64,000 bases of DNA from Streptomyces sp. CMB-StM0423 (GTDB lineage: Bacteria; Actinomycetota; Actinomycetes; Streptomycetales; Streptomycetaceae), in contig NZ_CP025407.1 in assembly GCF_002847285.1 (NCBI RefSeq), forward strand, positions 744,001 through 808,000, read 5' to 3'. The translations under genes and the position numbers were made by a program. The first letter of the stretch is position 1. Each line of letters starts with the position of its first letter. A model generated the notes under the pieces. The model was not told the origin of the DNA, did not search any database, and saw only the letters and a list, made by a program, of their open reading frames with translations. Below are positions 50,328 through 59,045 of this stretch, piece after piece.

Positions 50328-51572
50328 GTGACGCACTTCCGACACGACGGCGGTTCCGCATTCCCGGATCCGCGGCCGTACGGCATGATTGCCGTCGAAC
50401 ACGTGGTCCGGTCCCCCCAGGTCGTCGCGCTCGAAACGGGGCCGGCGGCCTCTGATCCGGAGGCCACGATGCCGCAATCGGACGCTCTTTCCCAGGCGCG
50501 TGCGCTCTTCACCGGACCGGACGGAACGGTGCGTTCGCTGTCGGCCGCGGACGGCGGACCCTGGCGCGGGCCCACCGTCGTCGCGCCCGCGGGGAGTTGC
50601 CGGCCCGGCGCCCCGGTCGGTCTTGCCCACCGCGCGTCCACCGGCCGGCTGGACGCAGGGTACGCGGGCGCGGACGGGTCGATTCAAGTCATGTCGTCCG
50701 TACGGGGCCGGGGCTGGCACGCTCCGGCTGCGGTCGCCCCGACGGGGACCTGTGCGCCCGGCGCCGCCGTCACGCTCGCGCACCAGCGGACGAGGGACCA
50801 GTTGGACGCCCTGTGCACGGGGACCGACGGCGCGGTGCTGACGCTGTGGGCCGCGGGCGGCGAACCGTGGCGCGGACCCGCGCCCCTCACCCCGGCCGGC
50901 ACCTGCGCGCCCGGCACCCCGGTCGGGCTGGGCCGGAGCGGTCCCGCCGAGCGGCTGGAGGCGGTGTTCGCGGGCGCGGACGGGTCCGTACAGGCGCTGT
51001 GGGCGGACGTCGACCACCCGTGGCACGGGCCCGCCGTGCTGGCCCCGCCCGGCACCTGCGCGCCGGGGACGGGGGTGACGCTCGCGTCCCAGGTCGACGC
51101 CGGCCGGCTGACCGCGCTGTTCACCGGCGCGGACGGCTCGGTGCAGGTCATGTGGGCCGACAGCGGCGGCCCGTGGACCGGTCCCGAGGTCGTCGCGCCC
51201 GCGGGCAACTGCGCGCCGGGCTCGCCGGTGTCGCTCGCGCACGGGAAGTCCGCGGAGCGGCTGGCCGCGGTGGTCGCCGGCGTCGACGGCTCGGTGCTGG
51301 CGCTGTCGGCGGCCGGCGAGGCGGGCTGGCGCGGGCCGGTGACCGCCGCCCCGCCGGGCACGTGCGCGCCGGCGACCGCGATCGGCCTCGGGCACCGGGC
51401 GGCGGCGCAGCGGCTCGACGCGGTGTTCGCGGGCGCGGACGGCGCCGTGCACGCCATGTGGACGCTGCGGGACGGGAGTTGGCGCGAGCCGGAGGAGATC
51501 GCGCCGCCGGGGGCCGCGGCGCGCGGGGCGGCCGTCGCGCTGACCCACCGGGGGCCCGTGCCCGGCACGTGA
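50328..51572 (+). CDS. Seven-repeat beta-propeller, lectin-like protein
   Basis: A 414-residue protein. After about 55 residues without clear features it consists of seven tandem repeats of about 51 residues. The consensus is LDAVFAGADGSVQALWAD, then a GPWRGP-like stretch, then LAPAGTCAPG and a VGLAHR-type end. This is the pattern of PLL/fucose-lectin-type seven-bladed propellers, where the W and D-G positions frame sugar pockets. Each of blades 1-6 keeps one Cys in the T-C-APG position, and the seventh has lost it. No signal peptide is visible, so it is cytoplasmic or leaves by another route. GTG 50328 has AAGGGG 5 bases upstream. It stands alone. Confidence 0.75.
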   Translation: MTHFRHDGGSAFPDPRPYGMIAVEHVVRSPQVVALETGPAASDPEATMPQSDALSQARALFTGPDGTVRSLSAADGGPWRGPTVVAPAGSCRPGAPVGLAHRASTGRLDAGYAGADGSIQVMSSVRGRGWHAPAAVAPTGTCAPGAAVTLAHQRTRDQLDALCTGTDGAVLTLWAAGGEPWRGPAPLTPAGTCAPGTPVGLGRSGPAERLEAVFAGADGSVQALWADVDHPWHGPAVLAPPGTCAPGTGVTLASQVDAGRLTALFTGADGSVQVMWADSGGPWTGPEVVAPAGNCAPGSPVSLAHGKSAERLAAVVAGVDGSVLALSAAGEAGWRGPVTAAPPGTCAPATAIGLGHRAAAQRLDAVFAGADGAVHAMWTLRDGSWREPEEIAPPGAAARGAAVALTHRGPVPGT

Positions 51573-51792
51573 GGGACGCGGCCGGCGCCGGTGCCGCTCG
51601 CGGCCGGGCATGGCCGCTGCCGCGGCGACCTGTGGCCGCCGTACCCCGGTCCGGGCCCCGGCGGGCCGCGTCGAGACTGAAGACAGGCCGGTCCGCGTCC
51701 GGTTGGCCGCCGCCAGGCGGCGCGGTGCGTATTCCGCCGCATACGCCCCGAACTTGGTGCAATCGGGGCGTCAGCTCTTCTCGGTAATCTGC

Positions 51793-51804
51793 TAATTCGC
51801 ATTA
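51793..51804. promoter_or_regulatory. LacI-type operator 1 of the sugar ABC operon
   Basis: TAATTCGCATTA, an imperfect palindrome with central CG, lies about 20 bases upstream of the predicted -35. It shares AAT-x-CGCATTA with the second site. Confidence 0.5.
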
Positions 51805-51822
51805 CCGCTGCTGCAACACCCC

Positions 51823-51852
51823 TTGACGGCCTTCCGCGGGCAGTTCTAGGTT
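51823..51852 (+). promoter_or_regulatory. Predicted promoter of the sugar ABC operon
   Basis: -35 TTGACG (51823-51828) and -10 TAGGTT (51847-51852) with an 18-base spacer, about 60 bases before the LacI gene and bracketed by two similar operators. Confidence 0.6.
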
Positions 51853-51870
51853 CCTCGCACAGCAGTCAGG

Positions 51871-51882
51871 CAATACGCATTA
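51871..51882. promoter_or_regulatory. LacI-type operator 2 of the sugar ABC operon
   Basis: CAATACGCATTA matches operator 1 at 10 of 12 positions. It lies just downstream of the predicted transcription start, 78 bases from the first site, which would allow DNA looping by a tetramer. Confidence 0.5.
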
Positions 51883-51911
51883 GCTACCCACTGTGAAGGC
51901 CACCGACTCCC

Positions 51912-52934
51912 ATGCCAGAAGCCCCCGGCAGGCTCACCCAGCGCGACATCGCCCGGCTCGCCGGCGTCAGCCAGACCACGGTCTCGCTCGTGCTCAACGA
52001 CCGTCCCGACGCCGCCAGGATCGCCCCCGAGACCCGCGAGCGGGTGCTGCGCGTGATCCGCGAGACCGGCTACGCCGCCGACCCCATGGCCCGCCGGCTG
52101 ACCAAGCAGCTCAACCAGATCCTCGGCGTCTTCACCTACGAACCCGTCTTCCCCAGCACCAGCGCCGACTTCTACCACCCCTTCCTGCGCGGCATCGAGG
52201 AGAGCGCCGAGCGCAGCGGCTGCGACCTGCTGCTCTTCACCTCCGCCCCGGTGACCGCCGGACGGCGCCGCATCTTCCACCAGAACAACCGGCTGCGGGT
52301 CGCCGACGGCTGCGTGCTCCTCGGCCGCGAGATCCCGCACGAGGAGCTGAGCCGGCTGGTCGCCGAGCGCTACCCCTTCGTCTGCGTGGGCCGCCGCGAC
52401 GACGCGGACGGCGGGCCCGTGCCGTACATCGGCGCCGACTACGTCTCCGCCACCGCCCGGCTCGTGGAGCGGGTGCGGGCGCTGGGGCACCGGCGGCTGG
52501 CGTTCGCCGGGCCGGGCGCGGGCGCGGAGTCGTCCGACGACCGGCTCACCGGGTTCCGGCAGGTGGCAGGACCCGGCGCGCCGCATCTGGGGGCGCGCGG
52601 GGAGCCGGCCGCGGAGCAGTTGGAGCAGTTGCTCGACGCGGGGGTGAGCGCGGTGTTCGTGGAGTTCCTGCACGACGCGGTCAAGCTGTACGAGGCGGCG
52701 GCGGCCCGTGGCCTGGACGTACCGCGGGACCTGTCGATGCTGGCGCTCGGCGACCCCACCGCGCCGGTGGACCCGCCGGTGGACTTTACCGGCTTCCGGC
52801 TGCGCCGCACCGAGATGGGCCGGCAGGCCGTCGACCTGCTCACCGGCATGCTGCACGGCCGGGCCGAGCACACCCGCCGGCTGCTGGACTGCCGCCTCGT
52901 CGAGGGCGTCACGCTCGCCGCCCCCGCCCGCTGA
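51912..52934 (+). CDS. LacI-family transcriptional regulator of the sugar ABC operon
   Basis: A 340-residue repressor. The HTH is RLTQRDIARLAGVSQTTVSL and the hinge ARIAPETRERVLRVI; the effector domain follows (ILGVFTYEPVFPSTSADFYH; FVCVGRRDDADGGPVPYIGA). It heads an operon of FAD oxidoreductase, sugar-binding lipoprotein and two permeases, so its inducer is probably the imported sugar. Two TAAT/ATTA-type operators flank its promoter, pointing to autoregulation. Confidence 0.92.
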   Translation: MPEAPGRLTQRDIARLAGVSQTTVSLVLNDRPDAARIAPETRERVLRVIRETGYAADPMARRLTKQLNQILGVFTYEPVFPSTSADFYHPFLRGIEESAERSGCDLLLFTSAPVTAGRRRIFHQNNRLRVADGCVLLGREIPHEELSRLVAERYPFVCVGRRDDADGGPVPYIGADYVSATARLVERVRALGHRRLAFAGPGAGAESSDDRLTGFRQVAGPGAPHLGARGEPAAEQLEQLLDAGVSAVFVEFLHDAVKLYEAAAARGLDVPRDLSMLALGDPTAPVDPPVDFTGFRLRRTEMGRQAVDLLTGMLHGRAEHTRRLLDCRLVEGVTLAAPAR

Positions 52935-52994
52935 CCGGGCCCCTGGCGCACCCCACCCCTGCCCCACCTCCGACTCAGCACCCCAAGGAGTCTC

Positions 52995-54593
52995 ATGCAC
53001 GCGGACGTCCTCGTCGTCGGCGGCGGCACCGGAGGCGTCGCCGCCGCGCTCGGCGCGCTGCGCGCCGGCCGCTCGGTGATCCTCACCGAGGAGTACGAGT
53101 GGCTGGGCGGCCAGCTCACCAGCCAGGCCGTGCCCCCCGACGAGCACACCTGGATCGAGCAGTTCGGCGCCACCGCCTCGTACCGGGCGCTGCGCGACGG
53201 CATCCGCGACTACTACCGCCGCCACTACCCGCTCACGGCCGCCGCCCGCGCCAAGCCGGACCTCAACCCGGGCGCCGGGCACGTCAGCCGGCTCTGCCAC
53301 GAGCCGCGGGTGGCCGTCGCGGTGATCGACGAGCTGCTGGCCCCGTACCGCGGCGCGGGCCGGCTGACCGTGCTGCAGCCCTACCGCCCGGTGGCCGCGG
53401 AGACGGACGGCGACCGGGTCACCTCGGTGACGGTGGAGCGCCCCGGCGGCGGCGAGCCGCTGGTGCTCACCGCGCCGTACGTGCTGGACGCCACCGAGAC
53501 CGGCGAACTGCTGCCGCTGACCGGCACCGAGTACGTCACCGGCTTCGAGTCCGGCGCCGAGACCGGCGAGCCCAGCGGTCCCGACGAGGCGCAGCCGCTC
53601 AACATGCAGGCGGTGTCGTACTGCTTCGCGGTCGACCACGTCGACGGCGACCACACCATCGACCGGCCCGCCTCGTACGGCTTCTGGCGCGACTACGAGC
53701 CGGAGTTCTGGGGTGCTCCGCTGCTGTCCTGGCGGGCCCCGCACCCGCGGACGCTGGAGCTGGTCGAGCGCGAGTTCACCCCGAACCCGGGCGACGACCC
53801 GCTCGCCGTCGTCGCCGACCAGCGGCGCAGCGGCGGGGACACGAACCTGTGGACGTTCCGCCGGATTGCCGCCCGCGACCAGTTCGCGCCCGGGGCGTAC
53901 GCCAGCGACGTCACACTCGTCAACTGGCCGATGATCGACTACTTCGAGGCCCCGGTCGTCGACGTGCCGGACGCCGCGGCCCGGCTGGCGGAGGCCCGCG
54001 GGCTGTCGCTGTCGCTGCTGTACTGGATGCAGACCGAGGCCCCGCGCCCCGACGGCGGCACCGGCTTCCCCGGGCTGCGGCTGCGCGGCGACGTCACCGG
54101 CGGCGGCGCGGACGGGCTGGCGATGGCCCCGTACATCCGCGAGTCGCGGCGGATCCGGGCCGAGTACACCGTCGTGGAGCAGGACCTGTCGCTCGACGTG
54201 CGCGGCGGCAAGGGCGCGGTGAGCTACCCGGACTCGGCCGGCATCGGCATGTACCGCATCGACCTGCACCCCTCCACCGGCCGCGACACCTACATCGACG
54301 TCCCGTCCAGCCCGTTCGAGATCCCGCTCGGCGCACTGCTCCCGCGGCGTACGGAGAACCTGCTGCCCGCCGGCAAGAACATCGGCACCACCCACATCAC
54401 CAACGGCTGCTACCGCCTGCACCCCGTCGAGTGGAACATCGGCGAGGCCGCGGGACTGCTCGCGGCCCACTGCGTCGCGCACGGCCTCACGCCCCGCGCC
54501 GTACGCAACACCCCCCGCCTGCTCCAGGACTTCCAGCGCAGCCTGACCGCCCACGGCGTCGAGCTGCGCTGGCCCGACATCAGCGGTTACTGA
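52995..54593 (+). CDS. FAD-dependent oxidoreductase (FAD_oxidored family)
   Basis: A 532-residue flavoprotein. The dinucleotide loop is ADVLVVGGGTGGVAAALGAL and the second conserved motif EEYEWLGGQLTSQAVPPDE follows at about 33. Near the C-terminus NLLPAGKNIGTTHITNGCYR binds the FAD ribityl region. The family is uncharacterised and often lies in carbohydrate-uptake operons of soil bacteria. The ATG has AAGGAG 6 bases upstream. It is encoded between the regulator and the binding protein of the sugar transporter, so it probably oxidises a derivative of the imported sugar. Confidence 0.85.
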   Translation: MHADVLVVGGGTGGVAAALGALRAGRSVILTEEYEWLGGQLTSQAVPPDEHTWIEQFGATASYRALRDGIRDYYRRHYPLTAAARAKPDLNPGAGHVSRLCHEPRVAVAVIDELLAPYRGAGRLTVLQPYRPVAAETDGDRVTSVTVERPGGGEPLVLTAPYVLDATETGELLPLTGTEYVTGFESGAETGEPSGPDEAQPLNMQAVSYCFAVDHVDGDHTIDRPASYGFWRDYEPEFWGAPLLSWRAPHPRTLELVEREFTPNPGDDPLAVVADQRRSGGDTNLWTFRRIAARDQFAPGAYASDVTLVNWPMIDYFEAPVVDVPDAAARLAEARGLSLSLLYWMQTEAPRPDGGTGFPGLRLRGDVTGGGADGLAMAPYIRESRRIRAEYTVVEQDLSLDVRGGKGAVSYPDSAGIGMYRIDLHPSTGRDTYIDVPSSPFEIPLGALLPRRTENLLPAGKNIGTTHITNGCYRLHPVEWNIGEAAGLLAAHCVAHGLTPRAVRNTPRLLQDFQRSLTAHGVELRWPDISGY

Positions 54594-54635
54594 CCGACGG
54601 TCACCGACAGAACCGACATCCGAGGAGGCACCCGC

Positions 54636-55931
54636 ATGTCTTCGCCATCACGGCTTCGCACCCGGCCCCGCCGGGGAACCCTCGTCCGCGGCAAGCCCGT
54701 CGCCCTCGCCGCCGCCGGCCTGCTCGCGCTCAGCGCGTGCGGCGGCTCCGACGGCGGCTCCGGCTCCGACGGCGGCCCGGTCACGCTGCGCATGACCATC
54801 TGGACCGGCAACGAGGAGCATCTGAAGCTCCTGAACGGGATCGCGGCGGACTACCGCAAGCAGCACCCGGAGGTGAAGGAGATCAAGTTCGACACCCTGC
54901 CGGTCGAGAGCTACACCACCGCGCTGACCACCCAGATAGCCGGCGGCAAGGCCCCGGACCTGGCCTGGATCTTCGAGAACTCGGCGCCCGACTTCGTCGC
55001 CTCCGGCGCGCTCGCCGAGATCGAGGACGACAAGGACGTGCTGCCGGCGGCGAAGAAGCTGTGGGAGCACGAGGGCAAGCTCTACGCCTACCCCTTCTCC
55101 ACCTCCCCGTTCGGCGTCTTCGTCAACACGGACATGCTGAAGGACGCCGGCCGGCCCGCCCCGGCCGAGCTGATCGAGCAGGGCAGGTGGACCTGGGAGG
55201 AGGTCGCGAAGGTCGGCGGCGCGGTGCGGAAGGAGACCGGCGAGGCCGGCATGGTCATCCGCGACTTCGACTACAAGCTGTGGGACAACCTGGCCACCGT
55301 CTGGGACGGCTGGGGTGCCGAGCCCTGGAGCGAGGACGGCACGACCTGCGCGTTCGACGAGCCGGAGATGACCGGTGCGATGACCTTCCTGCACGACGCG
55401 ATCTTCGCCGACGAGGCGATGCCCGCACCGGGCACCACGGCCGACTTCTTCGCCGGCGAGGCGGCGATGACCGTCACCCAGATCAGCCGCGCCTCGCTGC
55501 TGGACGACAGCTTCGGCTGGGACTTCGTGCCGCTGCCGGAGGGTCCCGCGGGCTCGTACGACGTGATCGGGCAGGCCGGCCTCGGGGTGCTCGGCAACGG
55601 CGCCAACGTCGAGGAGGCCGTCGACTTCCTCGCGTTCATGACGAACGAGAAGAACTCCGCCGCCCTCGGCCGCTACTTCCCGCAGGCCCGCAGCTCCCAA
55701 CTGGACGCGGACACCCTCGCCAAGAGCAACCCGCAGCTCAAGCCCGCGCAGCTCGAAGAGGTCGTCATCGGCGGCATCGAGAACGGGAAGGTCAAGCCCA
55801 CCCACACCAACCAGGCCGAGCTCTTCGACGCCGTACGCGCCGCGCTCGACCCGCTGTGGAAGCCGGACGCCGACGTGGCGAAGACGCTCCAGGACGTCTG
55901 CTCGGCGATCCAGCCGCAACTGGAGAAGTGA
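54636..55931 (+). CDS. Sugar ABC transporter, substrate-binding lipoprotein
   Basis: A 431-residue family-1 extracellular solute-binding protein. The signal peptide ends in lipobox LLALSAC with Cys35 as lipidation site, followed by a Gly/Ser linker. The mature part shows the CUT1 pattern (VTLRMTIWTGNEEHLKLLNG; APDLAWIFENSAPDFVASGA; FFAGEAAMTVTQISRASLL). It captures an oligo- or monosaccharide outside the membrane for the two permeases encoded just downstream. The ATG has GAGGAGG about 6 bases upstream. Confidence 0.93.
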   Translation: MSSPSRLRTRPRRGTLVRGKPVALAAAGLLALSACGGSDGGSGSDGGPVTLRMTIWTGNEEHLKLLNGIAADYRKQHPEVKEIKFDTLPVESYTTALTTQIAGGKAPDLAWIFENSAPDFVASGALAEIEDDKDVLPAAKKLWEHEGKLYAYPFSTSPFGVFVNTDMLKDAGRPAPAELIEQGRWTWEEVAKVGGAVRKETGEAGMVIRDFDYKLWDNLATVWDGWGAEPWSEDGTTCAFDEPEMTGAMTFLHDAIFADEAMPAPGTTADFFAGEAAMTVTQISRASLLDDSFGWDFVPLPEGPAGSYDVIGQAGLGVLGNGANVEEAVDFLAFMTNEKNSAALGRYFPQARSSQLDADTLAKSNPQLKPAQLEEVVIGGIENGKVKPTHTNQAELFDAVRAALDPLWKPDADVAKTLQDVCSAIQPQLEK

Positions 55932-55941
55932 CGGCGCCGCC

Positions 55942-56895
55942 ATGGCGACCCTGGAACGCGCCCGGGCCGAGGCGGCGGACCCCCGCCCGCGCGGGGACGG
56001 CCCCCGGCGGCCCTTCTGGACCGCCCGCCGCCGGGACCAGTTGGCCGGCTACCTGTTCATCGCCCCGCAGTTGCTGGGCAGCGTCCTGTTCGTCCTGATC
56101 CCGCTGGTCCTGGTCTTCTGGTACAGCTTCCACGAGTGGAACGTGCTGGCCGGCAGCTTCCACGGGGTCGGCGCGGACAACTACCGGGCGCTGGCCGACG
56201 ATCCCAAGCTGCCGGGCGTGCTGCGCGCCACCGCGTTCTTCTCCGTCGGCCTGGTGGTGCTGAACCTGAGCCTCGCGCTGGCGCTCGCGGTGCTGCTCAA
56301 CCAGAAACTGCGCGGCAGCATCGTCTTCCGCACGCTGTTCTTCTCGCCCGTGGTGGTCTCGCTGGTCGCCTGGACGATCGTGTGGGGCTTCCTGCTGCAG
56401 AAGAACGGCGGCATCAACGCCGGGCTCGACCTGATCGGCGTCGAGGGGCCCAACTGGCTGCGCGGCGAGACCTCGTCGGTGATCTCGGTGGTCGTCGTGC
56501 AGGTCTTCAAGAACGTGGGCCTGAACATGGTCCTGTTCCTGGCCGCGCTGCAGGGCGTGCCGCGGGAGCTGTACGAGGCCGCCACGGTGGACGGCGCCGG
56601 GCGCTGGCGGCAGTTCCTGCGCATCACGGTGCCGCTGATCAGCCCGACGATCCTGCTGACCTCGATCATCACGGTGGTCGGCTCGCTCCAGGTGTTCGCC
56701 CAGATCGCCGTGCTCACCCAGGGCGGCCCCGGCAACTCCACCACGGTCCTCGTCTACTACCTCTACCAGCAGGCGTTCGAGTTCCACCACTTCGGCTACG
56801 GCGCGACGCTCTCCGTGCTGCTCTTCCTCATCGTGCTCGTGCTGACCGTCGTGCAGTGGCAGATGCGCAAGAAGTGGGTCTTCCATGAGTCATAA
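55942..56895 (+). CDS. Sugar ABC transporter permease, first subunit (MalF-like)
   Basis: A 317-residue membrane protein with six transmembrane helices. The cytoplasmic EAA loop is LYEAATVDGAGRWRQFLRI, the coupling site for the ATPase. A hydrophilic N-terminus of about 30 residues (RPRGDGPRRPFWTARRR) precedes the first helix. It pairs with the second permease, whose ATG lies inside its last codons (11-base overlap). No ATPase is encoded in the operon; Streptomyces CUT1 systems generally use the shared MsiK ATPase. Confidence 0.93.
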   Translation: MATLERARAEAADPRPRGDGPRRPFWTARRRDQLAGYLFIAPQLLGSVLFVLIPLVLVFWYSFHEWNVLAGSFHGVGADNYRALADDPKLPGVLRATAFFSVGLVVLNLSLALALAVLLNQKLRGSIVFRTLFFSPVVVSLVAWTIVWGFLLQKNGGINAGLDLIGVEGPNWLRGETSSVISVVVVQVFKNVGLNMVLFLAALQGVPRELYEAATVDGAGRWRQFLRITVPLISPTILLTSIITVVGSLQVFAQIAVLTQGGPGNSTTVLVYYLYQQAFEFHHFGYGATLSVLLFLIVLVLTVVQWQMRKKWVFHES

Positions 56896-57724
56896 GCTGC
56901 CCCGGCGCGCCAGGCTCGTGCTCTACGGGGTGCTGCTGGTGCTCCTCGTCCCCTTCGTCTTCCCGACGTGGTGGATGGTGACGTCGTCGCTGAAGCCGGC
57001 GAGCGAGATCTTCGCGTTCCCGCCGTCGCTCCTGCCCGGCGACCCCGGGTTCGGCGCGTACGAGCGGGTCTTCGACCTCCAGCCGTTCGCGCAGCAGTAC
57101 TGGAACAGCATGTACATCGCGGTGGTGGTGACCGCAGGCACCCTCGCGGTGTCGTCGATGGCCGGCTACGCCTTCGCGCGCATCCGCTTCCGCGGCCAGA
57201 ACGCGCTGTTCCTGGTGGTGCTCACCGGCCTGCTGATCCCCAGCGAGGTCACCATCGTGCCGCTGTTCCAGATGTTCAACGACTGGGGGCTGACGGACAC
57301 CCACTGGCCGCTGGTTCTGGTGCCGGTCCTCGGCGCGCCGAGCGTGCTGGCGACGTTCATCATGCGGCAGTTCTTCATCACGCTGCCGGCCGAGCTGGAG
57401 GAGGCGGCGCGGATGGACGGCCTGGGCCGCTTCGCCATCTACTGGCGCATCGCGCTGCCGCTGGCGCGGCCGGCGCTGGCGGCGGTCGGGATCTTCACGT
57501 TCCTGCACAGTTGGAACCTGTATCTGGAGCCGATCGTGTACCTCTCCACGCCGGAGAAGTTCACGCTGCCGCAGGCGCTGACGCAGTTCACCGACGCCTA
57601 CGGCGGCCCGATGTGGGACGTGCAGCTCGCCGCCGCGTCGCTGACCGCGCTGCCGGTGCTGGCCGTGTTCGTCTTCGCGCAGCGCCAGTTCGTGGAGGGC
57701 CTCGCGCACACCGGTCTGAAGTGA
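56885..57724 (+). CDS. Sugar ABC transporter permease, second subunit (MalG-like)
   Basis: A 279-residue membrane protein with six transmembrane helices. The EAA loop is LEEAARMDGLGRFAIYWRIA, and the conserved GYAFARIRFRGQNALF lies after the second helix. It overlaps the first permease by 11 bases. With that subunit and the lipoprotein it forms the importer. The next gene on the strand is the frameshifted LamG protein, 44 bases downstream. Confidence 0.93.
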   Translation: MSHKLPRRARLVLYGVLLVLLVPFVFPTWWMVTSSLKPASEIFAFPPSLLPGDPGFGAYERVFDLQPFAQQYWNSMYIAVVVTAGTLAVSSMAGYAFARIRFRGQNALFLVVLTGLLIPSEVTIVPLFQMFNDWGLTDTHWPLVLVPVLGAPSVLATFIMRQFFITLPAELEEAARMDGLGRFAIYWRIALPLARPALAAVGIFTFLHSWNLYLEPIVYLSTPEKFTLPQALTQFTDAYGGPMWDVQLAAASLTALPVLAVFVFAQRQFVEGLAHTGLK

Positions 57725-57768
57725 CCGCCTTCCGTTCCCGTACGTTCCCTCCTGCCGCAGGAGCCGCA

Positions 57769-58939
57769 ATGTCCTCGTCCTCATCCGCCATGAGCCGCCG
57801 CAGCGTGCTGCGCGGCGCCACCGCCGGCGGCACGGCGCTCGCCCTCGGCGGTGCCGCCACCGGAGCCGCCACCGCCGCGTCCGCCACCGCCGCCACCGCT
57901 CCGTCCGCCACCGCGGCGGCCGGCGGGCCGTCGTGGGACCCCGTCCGCTTCGGCTCGTCGTACACCGCCCGCCCGCCGGACCCGGGCGCCGTCCTCCTCG
58001 GCGGGCCCGGCTTCGCCGTGCACGGCGACGGCGAGGGCGACGACACCGCGGCGCTCCAGGCCGCCGTCGACGAGGCGTCCCGCCGGGCATCGCCGACAAG
58101 CTCGGCGACATCCTCGGCGGCGCCCGCGACTTCCCGCACGGCGACGGCGGCGGCGTCGTCCTCGTCCCCGCGGGCACGTACCGGCTGACCTGGCCCGTCG
58201 ACGTGCACGACTCGGTGCGCGTCGTCGGGTTCGGCGCCCGCCGGCCGGTGTTCGTGCTCGGCGAGGCAACCCCCGACCTGACCGTACGCCGGCTCCACGA
58301 CAGCGGCCCCACCGCGCTGACCTGGTCGGAAGGCCACCACGCGGGCCAGCCCGCGCACGCCGGCCTGCGGTTCGGCGGCGGCAAGCGCCCGGACCGCGGC
58401 GCGATCCTGACCACGGCCGCGGGTGCGCCGCTCAACAGCGAGAAGTTCACCTCGGGCTACACGATCGAGACCTTCGTGAAGCTGCCGGAGCCCTTCGAGG
58501 GCGACCACGCCTGGATGGGCATCCTGAGCTGGGAGGGCCGCAACGGCGAGGCGGGCAAGACCACCGGCTGGTCGCCGGACGAGCCGACGTGCCAGCCTGA
58601 ACCTCTCCCCCGAGCGGTTCCTCCGGTTCGTCGTCTACCCGCACCGCCAGGACGCCGACCCCACCTCGTGGAGCCACACGCTGCCGGTGGGCCGCTGGAT
58701 GCACCTGGCCGTCGTCAACGACGGCCGCCGCACGATCGTGTACGTGGACGGCTCGAAGATCCCCCGCAACCCCACCCGGCGCTCCACCGGCATCGCCACC
58801 CTCGGCAAGCCCTTCGTCATCGGCGACCACGCAGTTCGACGAGAGGTTCGGGCAGGGCTTCAACGGCTGGATCGGCGACACCCGCATCGTGGCCGGGGCG
58901 CTGTCCCCGCGGGACTTCCTCACCCCCGCCGCCCCCTGA
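57769..58939 (+). pseudogene. Frameshifted Tat-secreted pectate-lyase/LamG-type protein
   Basis: A gene in three reading-frame pieces. It begins at ATG 57769 with Tat signal SRRSVLRGATAGGTALALGG and a pectate-lyase-3-like start (DGEGDDTAALQAAVDEAS). The frame then breaks at a G-run near 58085, apparently one base short, and resumes as IADKLGDILGGARDFPHG, GVVLVPAGTYRLTWPV and a LamG-like SGYTIETFVKLPEPFEGDHA. A second break near 58590 leads to SLNLSPERFLRFVVYPHRQD, and a third near 58831 leads to QFDERFGQGFNGWIGDTRIV and a stop at 58937-58939. The intended protein is a secreted glycan-binding or glycan-cleaving protein served by the adjacent importer. Three breaks in 1.2 kb mean either recent decay or assembly errors. 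Confidence 0.8.
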
Positions 58940-59045
58940 CGGGGCGGGGCCCGGCGGCGCCCGGCGGCGGGCGCGGATCACGGTCCGGGGCGTTTCCTGC
59001 GCGCAGCCCGTAGGCTCGGGGGGCAACAGCAGGCAGGAACCGCGT

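Larger units (their letters stand above)
51573..51911. other. Control region of the sugar ABC operon
   Basis: About 340 bases without a gene. The left part is the tail of the propeller transcription unit. The right part, from about 51770, is richer in A/T and holds a promoter with two operator-like repeats, listed separately. Confidence 0.6.
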
